DNA of 64,000 bases, taken from positions 372,001 through 436,000 of the forward strand of contig NZ_PNFP01000003.1 of the NCBI RefSeq assembly GCF_002940685.1. Reading direction: 5' to 3'. The notes beneath the pieces are model-generated. The model was not told the DNA's origin, ran no database searches, and worked only from the letters and a program-made list of their open reading frames with translations. This DNA is from Ensifer adhaerens (GTDB taxonomy: Bacteria; Pseudomonadota; Alphaproteobacteria; Rhizobiales; Rhizobiaceae). The position numbers and the translations under genes were made by a program. How positions within the stretch are numbered: position 1 is the first letter of the stretch; each line of letters starts with the position of its first letter. Below are positions 1 to 8,392 of the stretch, piece after piece.

Positions 1-651
1 GCGCGACTGGAAGCACCAGCCGGACTCGCAGTAAACGTTCGGCGTATCCATCGCCATCCAGAAGGATTCGAACGAGTAGTTGCCGCCGGTCTGGATGCCG
101 AAATGACCGATGATGAAGTTGACCATCGGAAACTCGCGAATGATCGGGTAGAACATCGTCGGGATGGTGTACGGGCCGTCGCCGGTGTGGATGAGAACCA
201 CGACGCCGAGTTCTGCGCACTTCTTCATCGCCGGACGCAGCCAGTCGAGCGCGCGGTCAGGACGATAACCGTGCATGTTGGCGTGCAGCTTCAGCATCTT
301 GAAGCCGTATTCCTTGACGTGGAATTCCAGCTCCGCCGCGCCGTTTTCCGGTCCCCAGCGCGGGTTGTAGTTGAAGTTGCCGATGAAGCGGTCCGGGTAT
401 TTCTGGCACAGCTCGGCGCAATAGGCCATGTAGTCGCGAATGCCGTCGCGGCCCTTGCGGTTACCGTCGCGGTAGCCGGTGTTGCCGGGCGGCGGCTGGA
501 TGAAGCCCATGTCAATCCGGCGCGGCTTGCCGTTGATCATGTAGGGACCATCCATCAGCTTGAGCATCCGCTCGCCGGTGAAGGGCTCGCCCGTGTGACG
601 CCACGCCTCGTCGACGAGGTTGGTCGGGTGAAGATGGGTATCAATGATCAT
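1..651 (-). CDS. Amidohydrolase 2 family protein, 3' end cut by window edge
   Basis: The 217 N-terminal codons are visible and the gene runs off the left edge, so the C-terminus is missing. The protein starts MIIDTHLHPTN, carrying the HxH metal motif (H6, H8) of the amidohydrolase TIM-barrel superfamily. Further along it keeps the barrel histidines in LIHTGDGP and IIGHFG. It is closely similar along its whole length to the next gene downstream in coordinate order, so the two arose by tandem duplication. Amidohydrolase_2 (ACMSD-like) enzymes are metal-dependent hydrolases or decarboxylases; the substrate here is not known. The start at 651 is chosen because the HxH motif follows at once; it lies 18 bp after the stop of the upstream paralogue, in the same operon. 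Confidence 0.8.
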   Translation of the reverse strand, partial: MIIDTHLHPTNLVDEAWRHTGEPFTGERMLKLMDGPYMINGKPRRIDMGFIQPPPGNTGYRDGNRKGRDGIRDYMAYCAELCQKYPDRFIGNFNYNPRWGPENGAAELEFHVKEYGFKMLKLHANMHGYRPDRALDWLRPAMKKCAELGVVVLIHTGDGPYTIPTMFYPIIREFPMVNFIIGHFGIQTGGNYSFESFWMAMDTPNVYCESGWCFQSR

Positions 652-669
652 TGTTCACTCCGTTCAAAT

Positions 670-1593
670 TTACGCGGCAAGTGCTACGCCGTGTTGGCGC
701 AGATACGCTTCGGCTTCCTCGACGGTGGCCGGTGGTTTCGTCGCTTCCAGCCCGATCATGCGGGCGACATTGTTGCCGAGGTAATCTTCGAGCGTATCCT
801 CATCGAGGTTCAGGCCCTGCGGCGGCTCGTGGCAGAGGACTTCCAGGAGGTTGATCCACATGCCCGGCTCGTTCGGCGGCGTGTCGGAGCCGAAGAGGAT
901 CTTGTGCTTGGGGAGCACCTTGGCGAATTCGACGATGCGCGACTGCAGGCACCAGCCCGATTCCACGTAGACACTCGGCGTGTCGAGCGCCATCTGCATC
1001 GGCTCGAAGACGTAGACGCCACCGGTCTGGACGCCAAAATGCGCCAGGATGAAGTTCACTTCCGGGAACTCGCGGATGATCGGGTAGAACTCCGTCGGGA
1101 TCGAGTACGGACCGTCACCGGTATGCACCTTCACCATCAGGCCGAGATCGGCGCACTTCTTCATGGCCGGACGCAGCCAGTCGAGCGCACGGTCCGGGCG
1201 ATAGGCGTGCATGTTCGCCTGCAGCTGCACCATCTTGAAATCGAACTCCTTGGCGTAGCGTTCGATTTCTTCGGCGCCGTTCTGGGTGCCGTAGCGCGGG
1301 TTGTAGACGAAGCAGCCGAGGAACCGGTCGGGATGCTCGGTCACCATCTTTTCCGTGTAGGCCATGTACTGGCGGATGGCGGCCTTGCCTTCGAGATCCA
1401 TCACCTCGTGGGTGTAGATGGTGTTGCCTTGCGGCGGCTGAATGAAGGCCTTGTCGATCCGGCGCGGCTTGCCGTTCACATAGTACGGGCCATCCATCAT
1501 CTTTAGCAGTTTGTCGCCGGTGAACGCCGGTCCGTCGTGTCGCCAAGCCAGGTCCACCAGGTCGGTGGGATAGCAGCTCAGGTCAATAATCAT
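670..1593 (-). CDS. Amidohydrolase 2 family protein lacking the HxH motif
   Basis: A 307-residue paralogue of the adjacent amidohydrolase. The N-terminus reads MIIDLSCYPT, so the two HxH histidines of the partner are replaced by Ser6 and Tyr8. The later ligand positions look intact: His157 in VHTGDGP, His185 in LAHFG and Asp237 in FGSDTP. This suggests an altered or lost metal site, perhaps a non-catalytic or specialised subunit working with the neighbour; that is inference. The start has a good ribosome site (AGGAG) just upstream. It is the first gene of a two-gene unit that follows CobW and the molybdenum hydroxylase genes on the same strand after a 400-bp gap. Confidence 0.82.
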   Translation of the reverse strand: MIIDLSCYPTDLVDLAWRHDGPAFTGDKLLKMMDGPYYVNGKPRRIDKAFIQPPQGNTIYTHEVMDLEGKAAIRQYMAYTEKMVTEHPDRFLGCFVYNPRYGTQNGAEEIERYAKEFDFKMVQLQANMHAYRPDRALDWLRPAMKKCADLGLMVKVHTGDGPYSIPTEFYPIIREFPEVNFILAHFGVQTGGVYVFEPMQMALDTPSVYVESGWCLQSRIVEFAKVLPKHKILFGSDTPPNEPGMWINLLEVLCHEPPQGLNLDEDTLEDYLGNNVARMIGLEATKPPATVEEAEAYLRQHGVALAA

Positions 1594-1992
1594 AGGTTTC
1601 TCCTGTCGTAGAGGGTCCGGTCGATGCGGGGCCGCGCGATGAACGCCATGCCGGCCGAAGCCGGGCGTGGATCCGCGATCTCAGGAAATGCCGAAGACGG
1701 AGAGAACGGGCCGGCGCATAAGCCCCCAGGACAGGGCAACCGGGCGTTCCTTTTGTGATCAGCAACGACATCGCAGCCTCATCTTCCAACAGACGGTGAG
1801 CAATTGTCGGTGCTTCTACTCGCCTCCAAGGGAACCACTGCGCGTGATCCGTGTCAACTCGAAAATTCCAGTTAAGCCATTATTTTTGAACGTCTTTTCG
1901 AAAGAAACGGCAGCGACCGCCCGCGCTGGAGGGGCGCGGGCGGCTCAGACAGAAAGGCTTACGCAAGCGCCGTCCGGCGTGGAGACTCGCTG
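1594..1992. other. Non-coding gap between CobW gene and amidohydrolase pair
   Basis: About 400 bp without a convincing gene. It holds the probable CobW terminator (1917-1943) near its right side and an A+T-richer stretch around 1860-1910, which on the minus strand would suit the promoter of the amidohydrolase pair. An open frame on the plus strand here has no recognisable protein features and was not called. Confidence 0.5.
1917..1943 (-). terminator. GC-rich hairpin downstream of the CobW gene
   Basis: A perfect 10-bp stem (CCGCCCGCGC at 1917-1926 with GCGCGGGCGG at 1934-1943) and a 7-base loop lie 50 bp after the CobW stop. On the minus strand the stem is followed by a modest T-containing stretch (GTTTCTTTC), which fits a weak Rho-independent terminator ending the molybdenum hydroxylase/CobW operon. 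Confidence 0.5.
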
Positions 1993-3129
1993 CTAGGGCA
2001 CCAGGCATGCACGCAAGTTTCTGTCGATGCTGTCACGGTCGAGATTGCGTCCAATGAACACGAACTTCGACTTCCGCTTGTCTTCACCCCAGGCGTGGTC
2101 CGGGCGGAAATCGACGAGCTTGTGCACGGCTTGAAGCACGAAGAACCGATCGTCACCGGCAACGGAAACGATGCCCTTCGTGCGAAAGATGTCGGCCCCG
2201 TGCGTGCCGAGATAGCCCTTGAGGAACCCTGCGAGCTTCTCGCCGTCGAAGGCTTCGGGATAGACAAAGGAGTGGGATTTCACCGTCGCGTCATGCTGGT
2301 GGGGCCGCAGGGCGGTCGCGTGCGCGCGTCCTTGGTCATGATGATGGTGGTGCCCATGGTCGTGATGGGCGTGATCGCAACACGGGTCCTTGCAATCATG
2401 GTGGTGATGGTGCTCGGCGTCGTGATCGTCATCCATGTCGATGTCGAGGATTTCCGCCCGCTCGCGCACATAGGACGGCCGGAAGCCCTTGACCCCGAGG
2501 ATGTTGGATAGGTCCACCTTGCCATAGCTGGATCTGAGGATGGGTGCTGTCTGGTTGAGCCTGCGCAGCGAGCTTTCCAGCGAACCGAGGGCCTCCTCTC
2601 CGGCAAGGTCTATCTTGTTGACGAGGATACGGTCGGCCGCAACGATCTGGTTGACCGCCTGGTTGTCGCTGCCGTCGAGCACCGGGTCATAGAGATGCTG
2701 GTCGATGTGCATTGCGTCCACCAGCGTCACGACGGCGTCGAGCTCCACTTCTTCGGCAACGCTTCGGTCGACGAAGAAGGCGGTCGCGACCGGCGTCGGG
2801 TCGGCAAGTCCAGAGGTCTCGACAATGATATGGTCGAACTTGTCCTTGTGGCTCAGGAGCTTCTTCATCACATCGATCAGGTCGTTGCGCACGTCGACGA
2901 AGCAGCAGATGCAGCCGTTCTGCATCTGGAAGATTTCCTCGTCCGAGGCGAGCACCAGGTCGCTGTCGACGTCCACCTCGCCATATTCGTTTTCGATCAC
3001 CGCAATGCGATGACCGTGACGCTCGGTGAGAATGTAGTTGAGCAGCGTCGTCTTTCCCGATCCCAGGAACCCGGTAAGGATCGTGATCGGGAGCTTCTGC
3101 TGGCTCGCAGGCTCGATATGCATGTTCAT
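1993..3129 (-). CDS. CobW/G3E-family GTPase, His-rich metallochaperone
   Basis: A 378-residue P-loop GTPase of the COG0523 group. Walker A is FLGSGKTT (about 21-28), the metal motif CICC is at 73-76 and the guanine-specificity motif NKID at 171-174. A His/Asp/Cys-rich insert spans about 236-281 with several runs of four or five histidines plus a Cys pair, followed by a CobW C-terminal domain. The family delivers metals, often zinc, to client enzymes; the insert suggests metal storage or capture. Its start overlaps the stop of the molybdenum hydroxylase large subunit by 4 bp (ATGA), so it is translationally coupled to that operon. The zinc-type amidohydrolases nearby are plausible clients (inference). 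Confidence 0.88.
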   Translation of the reverse strand: MNMHIEPASQQKLPITILTGFLGSGKTTLLNYILTERHGHRIAVIENEYGEVDVDSDLVLASDEEIFQMQNGCICCFVDVRNDLIDVMKKLLSHKDKFDHIIVETSGLADPTPVATAFFVDRSVAEEVELDAVVTLVDAMHIDQHLYDPVLDGSDNQAVNQIVAADRILVNKIDLAGEEALGSLESSLRRLNQTAPILRSSYGKVDLSNILGVKGFRPSYVRERAEILDIDMDDDHDAEHHHHHDCKDPCCDHAHHDHGHHHHHDQGRAHATALRPHQHDATVKSHSFVYPEAFDGEKLAGFLKGYLGTHGADIFRTKGIVSVAGDDRFFVLQAVHKLVDFRPDHAWGEDKRKSKFVFIGRNLDRDSIDRNLRACLVP

Positions 3130-5432
3130 GCGCCCTTCTCCCTCAAGGCTTTCAGGATGTCTTCCGGCGTGATCGGATAGTGGTGGAAGCGAACGCCGAT
3201 GGCGTCGTGGATGGCGTTAGCGATGGATGGGCCGATGGCGATGATCGGATCTTCGCCGACGCCCTTGGCGCCCCAGGGACCGCCCGGATCGGGTGCTGCC
3301 TCGAGGATGATCGTCTCGATGTCGGGCATGTCCATCGACAGCGGCATCTTGTAGTCGACCAAGCCTGCATTGAGTGAGCGCCCGGTCTTCTTGTCGATGA
3401 CGTAGTCCTCGGTCAGCGTGTGGCCGATACCCTGCTGGATGCCGCCCTCGATCTGGCCCTGCGCCGCAATCGGATGGATGACGCGTCCGACATCATGCAC
3501 CGGCACGACGCGCTTGACCTCGACGAGGCCTGTTTCCGTGTCGACGTCAACCTCGGTGAAATGCGCGGCGAAGGAGTAGGATTTCGTCGGCTCGTAGGTG
3601 CCATTGGCGACGATGTTGGCAGCAGGAATGCCACGCGAGGGGCCCATGGCCTCCGAAACCGTCATGCAGCGATCGGGCTCGGCAATGAGGAAGACCTTGC
3701 CTTCGGAAAGGTCGATCTCTTCGGGCGCGACCTGCAGTTTCATCGCGGCCCTGGCAAGCACGGCTGCGCGCACCTTGCCGGCCGCCATCTTTGCAGCCGT
3801 TCCGACCAGATAGGTCGTGTGGCTGGCGAAGGCCCCGATGTCCCACGGAACCACGTCCGTGTCCCCGTGAATGACGCCGACATCCTCGAAGCGCACGCCA
3901 AGCTCTTCGGCAACGATCTGCGCCAGCGCCGTATGGGCGCCGGTGCCAAGACCGGCAGCGCCAGTCAACAGCGTGACCGTACCGTCCTCGTTGACCTTCA
4001 CCGTGGCGTTGCCCTGCTCCTTGATCCCGGGATAGGCCGACGAGCCGTGCATTTCGCAGCCGATGCCCCATCCCGTGCGGATATGCGGGCGCTTCGGATC
4101 GGGCGTCCGGTCGCGGTTCCAAAGCGCCTTCCAGTCGAGCACGTCGATGCCGTGCTGAAGGCAGATTTCGAGACCATGGCCGATGATGGGATGGCCGGAC
4201 GGCGCGATATCGCCGGCGCGCACCACGTTCTTCAGCTTCAGCTCGGCCGGATCCATACCAAGACGTTCAGCCGCTTCGTCCATCTGGATGTCGAGCGCGT
4301 AGTAGCTCTGCACCACCCCGTAACCGCGGAAGGCGCCGTTGATCGGGGTGTTGGTGTAGACGCAGCGCCCCTCCAGCCGCACGTTCTCGCAGCGATAGAG
4401 GGAGGTGGCGGCGGTGGTTCCGACAATGGTCACGCCCGGACCATGGGAGCCGTAGGCGCCGGAATCGTAGACCAGCTTCATGTCGCGGGCGACGAGCGTG
4501 CCGTCGTTCTTGAAGCCCTGCTTCAGCCAGATCTTGCAAGGGTGGCGCGAACGGCCGGCGACGAAGGTCTCATGGCGGGTGAATTCCATCTTCACCGGCC
4601 GGCGGGTTTCCTTGGCCAGAAGCGCGCAGAGAAACTCATGCTGGAACAGGTCCTGCTTGGCGCCGAAACCGCCGCCCATATGGTCGACCAGCACGCGCAC
4701 CTTGGTGAGCGGCAGGCCGAGCACCTCGGCAAGGATGCCGCGCACCATGAAGGAGGTTTGGGTCGAGGTCCAAAAGGTCAGCTTGTTGGAGCCGTCCCAG
4801 TCGGCGACGCAGACGTTCGGCTCCATATAGGCCGGGTGCGGCCGTCCGCCGGCAAAAGTACCCTCGAGCACGAAGTCCGCTTCGGCAAAGCCCTTGTCGA
4901 CGTCGCCGCGGTTGACGCGCACCGGGTCGAGCACCAGATTGCCGCCGGGGCCGACGTCGTGGATCAGTGGTGCGCCTGGCTGCGCGGCGTCCTCCGGTTC
5001 GAAGACGGCCGGCAACGCTTCATATTCCACCTCGATGAGGTCGAGCGCCTCGTCGGCGATCTCCTCGCTGATTGCAGCGACGGCGGCAACGCCCTCGCCC
5101 CAGAACCGCACCTTGTCGTCGAGAATGTACTGGTCCTTGGTGCAGGAGGCCGAGCGTGGATGCGGCGAGCCGTAGTGCAGCACGCGCGGCACGGTCTCGT
5201 GGGTCAGGACAGCTTTAACGCCCGGATAGGCGAGCGCCTTGCTGACGTCGATCGACTTGATCCGTGCATGGGCGATCGCCGCGCGCTTGATCTTGCCGTG
5301 AAGCATGCCAGGCAGCTTGATATCGCCGGTATACTGCGCCTCGCCCGTCACCTTTTCGAGCACGTCGTCGCGCTTGACGCTCTTGCCGACAATCTTGAAC
5401 TCGCGCGGTTCGATGGGGGTGGTCATGTTCAT
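3126..5432 (-). CDS. Molybdenum hydroxylase large (molybdopterin) subunit
   Basis: A 768-residue xanthine-dehydrogenase-family catalytic subunit carrying the Mo-molybdopterin site. Visible motifs are GGGFGAKQ (about 253-260), GAFRGYG (about 366-372) and, near the C-terminus, GAKGVGED with the family's catalytic glutamate. GAFRGYG fits xanthine, nicotinate or aldehyde-type hydroxylases; the AYRCSFR signature of CO dehydrogenase is absent. The frame is open far upstream, but the start at 5432 is chosen because it forms an ATGA overlap with the iron-sulfur subunit, has a GGAGG site and begins the family's N-terminus. It is the third gene of a FAD / 2Fe-2S / Mo-subunit operon. The substrate is probably an N-heterocycle given the purine permease upstream; this is inferred. 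Confidence 0.88.
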   Translation of the reverse strand: MNMTTPIEPREFKIVGKSVKRDDVLEKVTGEAQYTGDIKLPGMLHGKIKRAAIAHARIKSIDVSKALAYPGVKAVLTHETVPRVLHYGSPHPRSASCTKDQYILDDKVRFWGEGVAAVAAISEEIADEALDLIEVEYEALPAVFEPEDAAQPGAPLIHDVGPGGNLVLDPVRVNRGDVDKGFAEADFVLEGTFAGGRPHPAYMEPNVCVADWDGSNKLTFWTSTQTSFMVRGILAEVLGLPLTKVRVLVDHMGGGFGAKQDLFQHEFLCALLAKETRRPVKMEFTRHETFVAGRSRHPCKIWLKQGFKNDGTLVARDMKLVYDSGAYGSHGPGVTIVGTTAATSLYRCENVRLEGRCVYTNTPINGAFRGYGVVQSYYALDIQMDEAAERLGMDPAELKLKNVVRAGDIAPSGHPIIGHGLEICLQHGIDVLDWKALWNRDRTPDPKRPHIRTGWGIGCEMHGSSAYPGIKEQGNATVKVNEDGTVTLLTGAAGLGTGAHTALAQIVAEELGVRFEDVGVIHGDTDVVPWDIGAFASHTTYLVGTAAKMAAGKVRAAVLARAAMKLQVAPEEIDLSEGKVFLIAEPDRCMTVSEAMGPSRGIPAANIVANGTYEPTKSYSFAAHFTEVDVDTETGLVEVKRVVPVHDVGRVIHPIAAQGQIEGGIQQGIGHTLTEDYVIDKKTGRSLNAGLVDYKMPLSMDMPDIETIILEAAPDPGGPWGAKGVGEDPIIAIGPSIANAIHDAIGVRFHHYPITPEDILKALREKGA

Positions 5433-5911
5433 GATCTTGCTGCCTCCATCTCGCGCGCGGCGGATCTGATCGCGTCGAATATTTTGGTGTAGCCGGTGCA
5501 GCGGCAGATATTGCCGGATAGCCCGAAGCGGATGTCCTCGTCGGTTGGGCGCGGATTGTCGTCGAGCAGCTTCTTGGCCATCATCAGGATGCCAGGCGTG
5601 CAGAAGCCGCATTGCGAGGCGCCGTGCCGCATGAAGGCATCCTGCAGCGGATGGAGCGTATCGACGCCCGGCTGCAGCCCCTCGACCGTCTCGATCGAGC
5701 GGCCCTCGGCCTCCACGGCAAGCACCAGGCAGGCGTTGACCGGCTCGCCGTCGATCAGCACGGTGCAGGCACCGCAGTCGCCGACATCGCAACCCTTCTT
5801 GGTGCCGGTGAGACCGACATCGTCGCGCAGCGCATCAAGCAGAGAGCGACAGGTATCGACCGCCATTTCCCGTGTTTCACCGTTCACGGTGAATTCGACC
5901 ATCCGTTTCAT
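5429..5911 (-). CDS. Molybdenum hydroxylase 2Fe-2S small subunit
   Basis: A 160-residue subunit with two [2Fe-2S] clusters that pass electrons from the Mo site to FAD. The plant-ferredoxin-like cluster is seen as GCDVGDCGACTVLIDG with a later Cys in NACL. The second cluster is seen as QCGFCTPG and NICRCTGY. The length is typical of separate small subunits (CoxS/XdhC-like). The start at 5911 (MKRMVEF) is preferred over upstream in-frame codons because it overlaps the FAD-subunit stop as ATGA and gives the canonical N-terminus. Confidence 0.9.
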   Translation of the reverse strand: MKRMVEFTVNGETREMAVDTCRSLLDALRDDVGLTGTKKGCDVGDCGACTVLIDGEPVNACLVLAVEAEGRSIETVEGLQPGVDTLHPLQDAFMRHGASQCGFCTPGILMMAKKLLDDNPRPTDEDIRFGLSGNICRCTGYTKIFDAIRSAAREMEAARS

Positions 5912-6771
5912 GCGAAAGTCTCCAATGCCTGTTTGATGGCGCGGCCCGTCAGCACGCCGACCATGTCGCGGCGGTAATCGGCGCTGGCGCGCACGTTGCT
6001 GATCGGCGTGCATTCCTCCATCGCCTTGTCGGCGGCGCTCCTGACCGCAGAAGCATCGAGCCTCGTGCCACGCAGCATGGCCTCGGCTTGCGGCGCGCGC
6101 AGCACGGTCGCGCCGACCGCTCCGAGCGCAATGCGGATGTCGCAGCAGACACCCTCTTCCATTGAAAGGCTGACCGCGACGCCGACGGTGGACAGCTCCA
6201 TCGCCTTGCGGCGGCCATGCTTGATGTAGGCCTTGCCGGCCGTGTCGCCTGCCGGCGGCACGGTGATGCCGGTGACGATCTCGCCCTTGGCGAGTACGGT
6301 CCTGCCGGGGCCGGTGAAGAACTCGGCGATCGGCACGACGCGCATGTTGGTGCGGCTGTAGATGTGAACGAAGGCGCCGTCCGCGACCAGCGGCGGGATG
6401 GTATCGGCCGACGGCGAGGCGCGACAGATATTGCCCACCACCGTTGCACGATTGCGCACCTGGATGGAGCCGAGGGAAGCAAAGGCGGCTCTGAGATTCG
6501 GGTAGCGCTGGCAGACCAGCGGCAGACGCTCCAGGCGCCCCACCGTCACCAGTGCCCCGAAGGTGAGCCCGCGCGTCTCGTCATAGGTGATATCGGAGAG
6601 ACCGGGGATCTGCTTGATGTCGACGACATTGCGCACGCGGCGCAGCCGTTCGCGGATCTCGACCAGAAGGTCGGTGCCACCGTTGAACAGAAACGTATCA
6701 TCGCCAAGCTCGGCGAGAAGACGGGAGGCATGCTCCAGCGTTTCCGCCCGATGATAATCGAAGCGTCTCAT
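5908..6771 (-). CDS. Molybdenum hydroxylase FAD-binding medium subunit
   Basis: A 287-residue FAD subunit of the CoxM/XdhB type. An FAD-binding segment FNGGTDLL sits near residue 40, and the second FAD motif appears as TVVGNICRASPSADT, followed by a CO-dehydrogenase flavoprotein C-terminal domain. The start at 6771 follows a GAGGAAACC ribosome site. Order FAD, 2Fe-2S, Mo subunit, all with ATGA overlaps, implies stoichiometric translation. It is the first gene of the operon and follows the NCS2 permease on the same strand. Confidence 0.88.
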   Translation of the reverse strand: MRRFDYHRAETLEHASRLLAELGDDTFLFNGGTDLLVEIRERLRRVRNVVDIKQIPGLSDITYDETRGLTFGALVTVGRLERLPLVCQRYPNLRAAFASLGSIQVRNRATVVGNICRASPSADTIPPLVADGAFVHIYSRTNMRVVPIAEFFTGPGRTVLAKGEIVTGITVPPAGDTAGKAYIKHGRRKAMELSTVGVAVSLSMEEGVCCDIRIALGAVGATVLRAPQAEAMLRGTRLDASAVRSAADKAMEECTPISNVRASADYRRDMVGVLTGRAIKQALETFA

Positions 6772-6794
6772 GGTTTCCTCATGGAGTTGTGAGC

Positions 6795-6820
6795 TCCGGC
6801 GGCTCAAGCGCGCCGCCGGA
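6795..6820. repeat. 9-bp stem hairpin between permease and FAD-subunit genes
   Basis: TCCGGCGGC (6795-6803) pairs perfectly with GCCGCCGGA (6812-6820) across an 8-base loop. It lies in the 65-bp gap between two co-directional genes with no T-tract after it, so it may be a processing or mRNA-stability element instead of a full terminator. Confidence 0.4.
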
Positions 6821-6836
6821 CGAATGATGGGGGCCT

Positions 6837-8228
6837 CTAGGCCGGGTCGGCCGCAGGCGCACCCTCGGCGAGTTCTGCCTCTACCGGCTCCCTGTCGGGG
6901 ATACCGTTGAAGAGAATGTTGAGGAGTGCTGCCGCGAAGGTGCCGACGAGCACGCCGCTATGCAGGAACTTCTCGAGCGCTGCCGGCAGCTGATCGAAGA
7001 TGTTCTCGGCAACGACCGGCACCATGGCGAGGCCGACGCTGACGGCGACGATGTAGAGGTTGCGCCTGTTGGCGACGAAATCCACCTTCGACAGGATCTT
7101 CACCCCGGTCGCCGACACCATGCCGAACATCACGATTGCCGCGCCGCCGACGACGTAGCTCGGGATCGATGCGCTGACGAAGGCAACCTTCGGCAGCGAA
7201 CCGAGCAGGATCAGGATAGCGCCGCCGGCTGCCACCACGAAACGGCTGAGCACACCAGTGATCTGCAGCAGGCCGACATTCTGCGCATAGGTCGTATAGG
7301 TGAAGGTGTTGAGCAATCCGCCGATGATGTTGCCGACACCGTCGGTTCTCAAACCCCGGGTGAGCTCGGCCTCGGTGATCTTGCGGCCGGCTATGTCGCC
7401 GACAGCCAGGAACTGGCCGGTCGATTCGATCATCATGACCGTCATGACCGCACAGAGCGACAGGATCGACCAGAACTCGAAGATCGGCCATCCAAAGGCG
7501 AGCGGGTGAATGACGCGCACCCAGTCGGCTTGAGCAACGCCGTGAAAATCCACCTTGCCGGCGGTGATCGCAACGACGAAGCCGATCCCGATCCCGATCA
7601 GCACCGCAAGATTGGCCATGAAGCCCTTGAGTACACGGGTGAGAAGCAGGATCGACATGAGCACGATGGCGGCCACGGCGAGCGCGAAGGGCGCGCCGTA
7701 GGCAGGGTTCGGGATCATGCCATCAGGGCCCTTGATCATAGGCTGGCCACCTGCGGCCCAATTTACGCCGACGCGCATCAGCGAGAGGCCGATCACCAAC
7801 ATCACCGTGCCAGTGACAACAGGCGGAAAGAACCGCACCCAGCGGCCGAAGAACGGGGCAACCAGGATCGTGAACACCCCGGAGCCGATGACAGCGCCGA
7901 TGACGCCTGGCATGCCGAGATCGGGATTGGTGCCCGTGGCGATGATCGAGGGCACGGCCGTGAACGAAATCCCCATCATGATCGGCAGGCGAATGCCAAT
8001 GTTCCAGATGCCGAGCGCCTGGATGAGGGTGACGATGCCACAACAGAAGAGATCCGCGCTGACGAGCATCGCGATCTGTTCCTTGGGCAATTGAAGTGCG
8101 CTGCCGACGATCAGCGGCACGGCGACCGCTCCGGCATACATGACGAGAACGTGCTGCAGGCCAAGGGCCATCAAACTCGGGATCGGATAGGTTTTTTCGA
8201 CAGGATCAGTCGTATCGGGGTTATGCAT
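6837..8228 (-). CDS. NCS2 family purine (xanthine/urate-type) permease
   Basis: A 463-residue polytopic membrane protein of the nucleobase:cation symporter-2 family. The family's start signature LQHVLVMYAGAVAVPL is near residue 30, and the nucleobase signature QNVGLLQITG is present. The pattern QNxGxxxxTG is characteristic of purine (xanthine or uric acid) carriers; uracil carriers differ. The ATG at 8228 is chosen because GGGAGG lies just upstream and it removes an untypical N-terminal stretch. It is divergent from the LysR gene at 8393 and precedes the molybdenum hydroxylase genes, so import and hydroxylation of a purine-like ring are probably linked. Confidence 0.87.
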   Translation of the reverse strand: MHNPDTTDPVEKTYPIPSLMALGLQHVLVMYAGAVAVPLIVGSALQLPKEQIAMLVSADLFCCGIVTLIQALGIWNIGIRLPIMMGISFTAVPSIIATGTNPDLGMPGVIGAVIGSGVFTILVAPFFGRWVRFFPPVVTGTVMLVIGLSLMRVGVNWAAGGQPMIKGPDGMIPNPAYGAPFALAVAAIVLMSILLLTRVLKGFMANLAVLIGIGIGFVVAITAGKVDFHGVAQADWVRVIHPLAFGWPIFEFWSILSLCAVMTVMMIESTGQFLAVGDIAGRKITEAELTRGLRTDGVGNIIGGLLNTFTYTTYAQNVGLLQITGVLSRFVVAAGGAILILLGSLPKVAFVSASIPSYVVGGAAIVMFGMVSATGVKILSKVDFVANRRNLYIVAVSVGLAMVPVVAENIFDQLPAALEKFLHSGVLVGTFAAALLNILFNGIPDREPVEAELAEGAPAADPA

Positions 8229-8361
8229 TCGCTTTCCTCCCAGCGAACAGCTTCCGGCGCGGTGGGAGGGCAACTTCGGCCTCATGATCTTGTCACCGCA
8301 CGCCGTACAGGGCGGATCATGCGGCTGGCCAAATCAGTAAACAATCGGCATAATCATATTT

Positions 8362-8384
8362 ATTCATATAGTAATTGAATGAAT
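8362..8384. promoter_or_regulatory. LysR-type operator candidate, ATTCAT-N11-ATGAAT
   Basis: In the A+T-rich divergent region between the permease and the LysR gene, ATTCAT (8362-8367) and ATGAAT (8379-8384) form a perfect inverted repeat with an 11-bp spacer, the T-N11-A architecture of LysR-family sites. It lies just upstream of the LysR start, which fits autoregulation and control of the divergent permease. Confidence 0.5.
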
Positions 8385-8392
8385 GGATCGGC

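Noticed and set aside
1667-1996. Possible small plus-strand gene between CobW and amidohydrolase genes
   Set aside because: No ribosome site, low-complexity Arg/Thr-rich translation and overlap with the probable terminator.
3420-5492. A 690-codon open frame on the plus strand opposite the Mo-subunit gene
   Set aside because: It is antisense to a gene with clear motifs and lacks family resemblance; long mirror frames are common in GC-rich DNA. Similar plus-strand frames opposite the amidohydrolases (103-1506), permease (6960-8378) and DppB/binding-protein genes (27551-28837) were rejected on the same ground.
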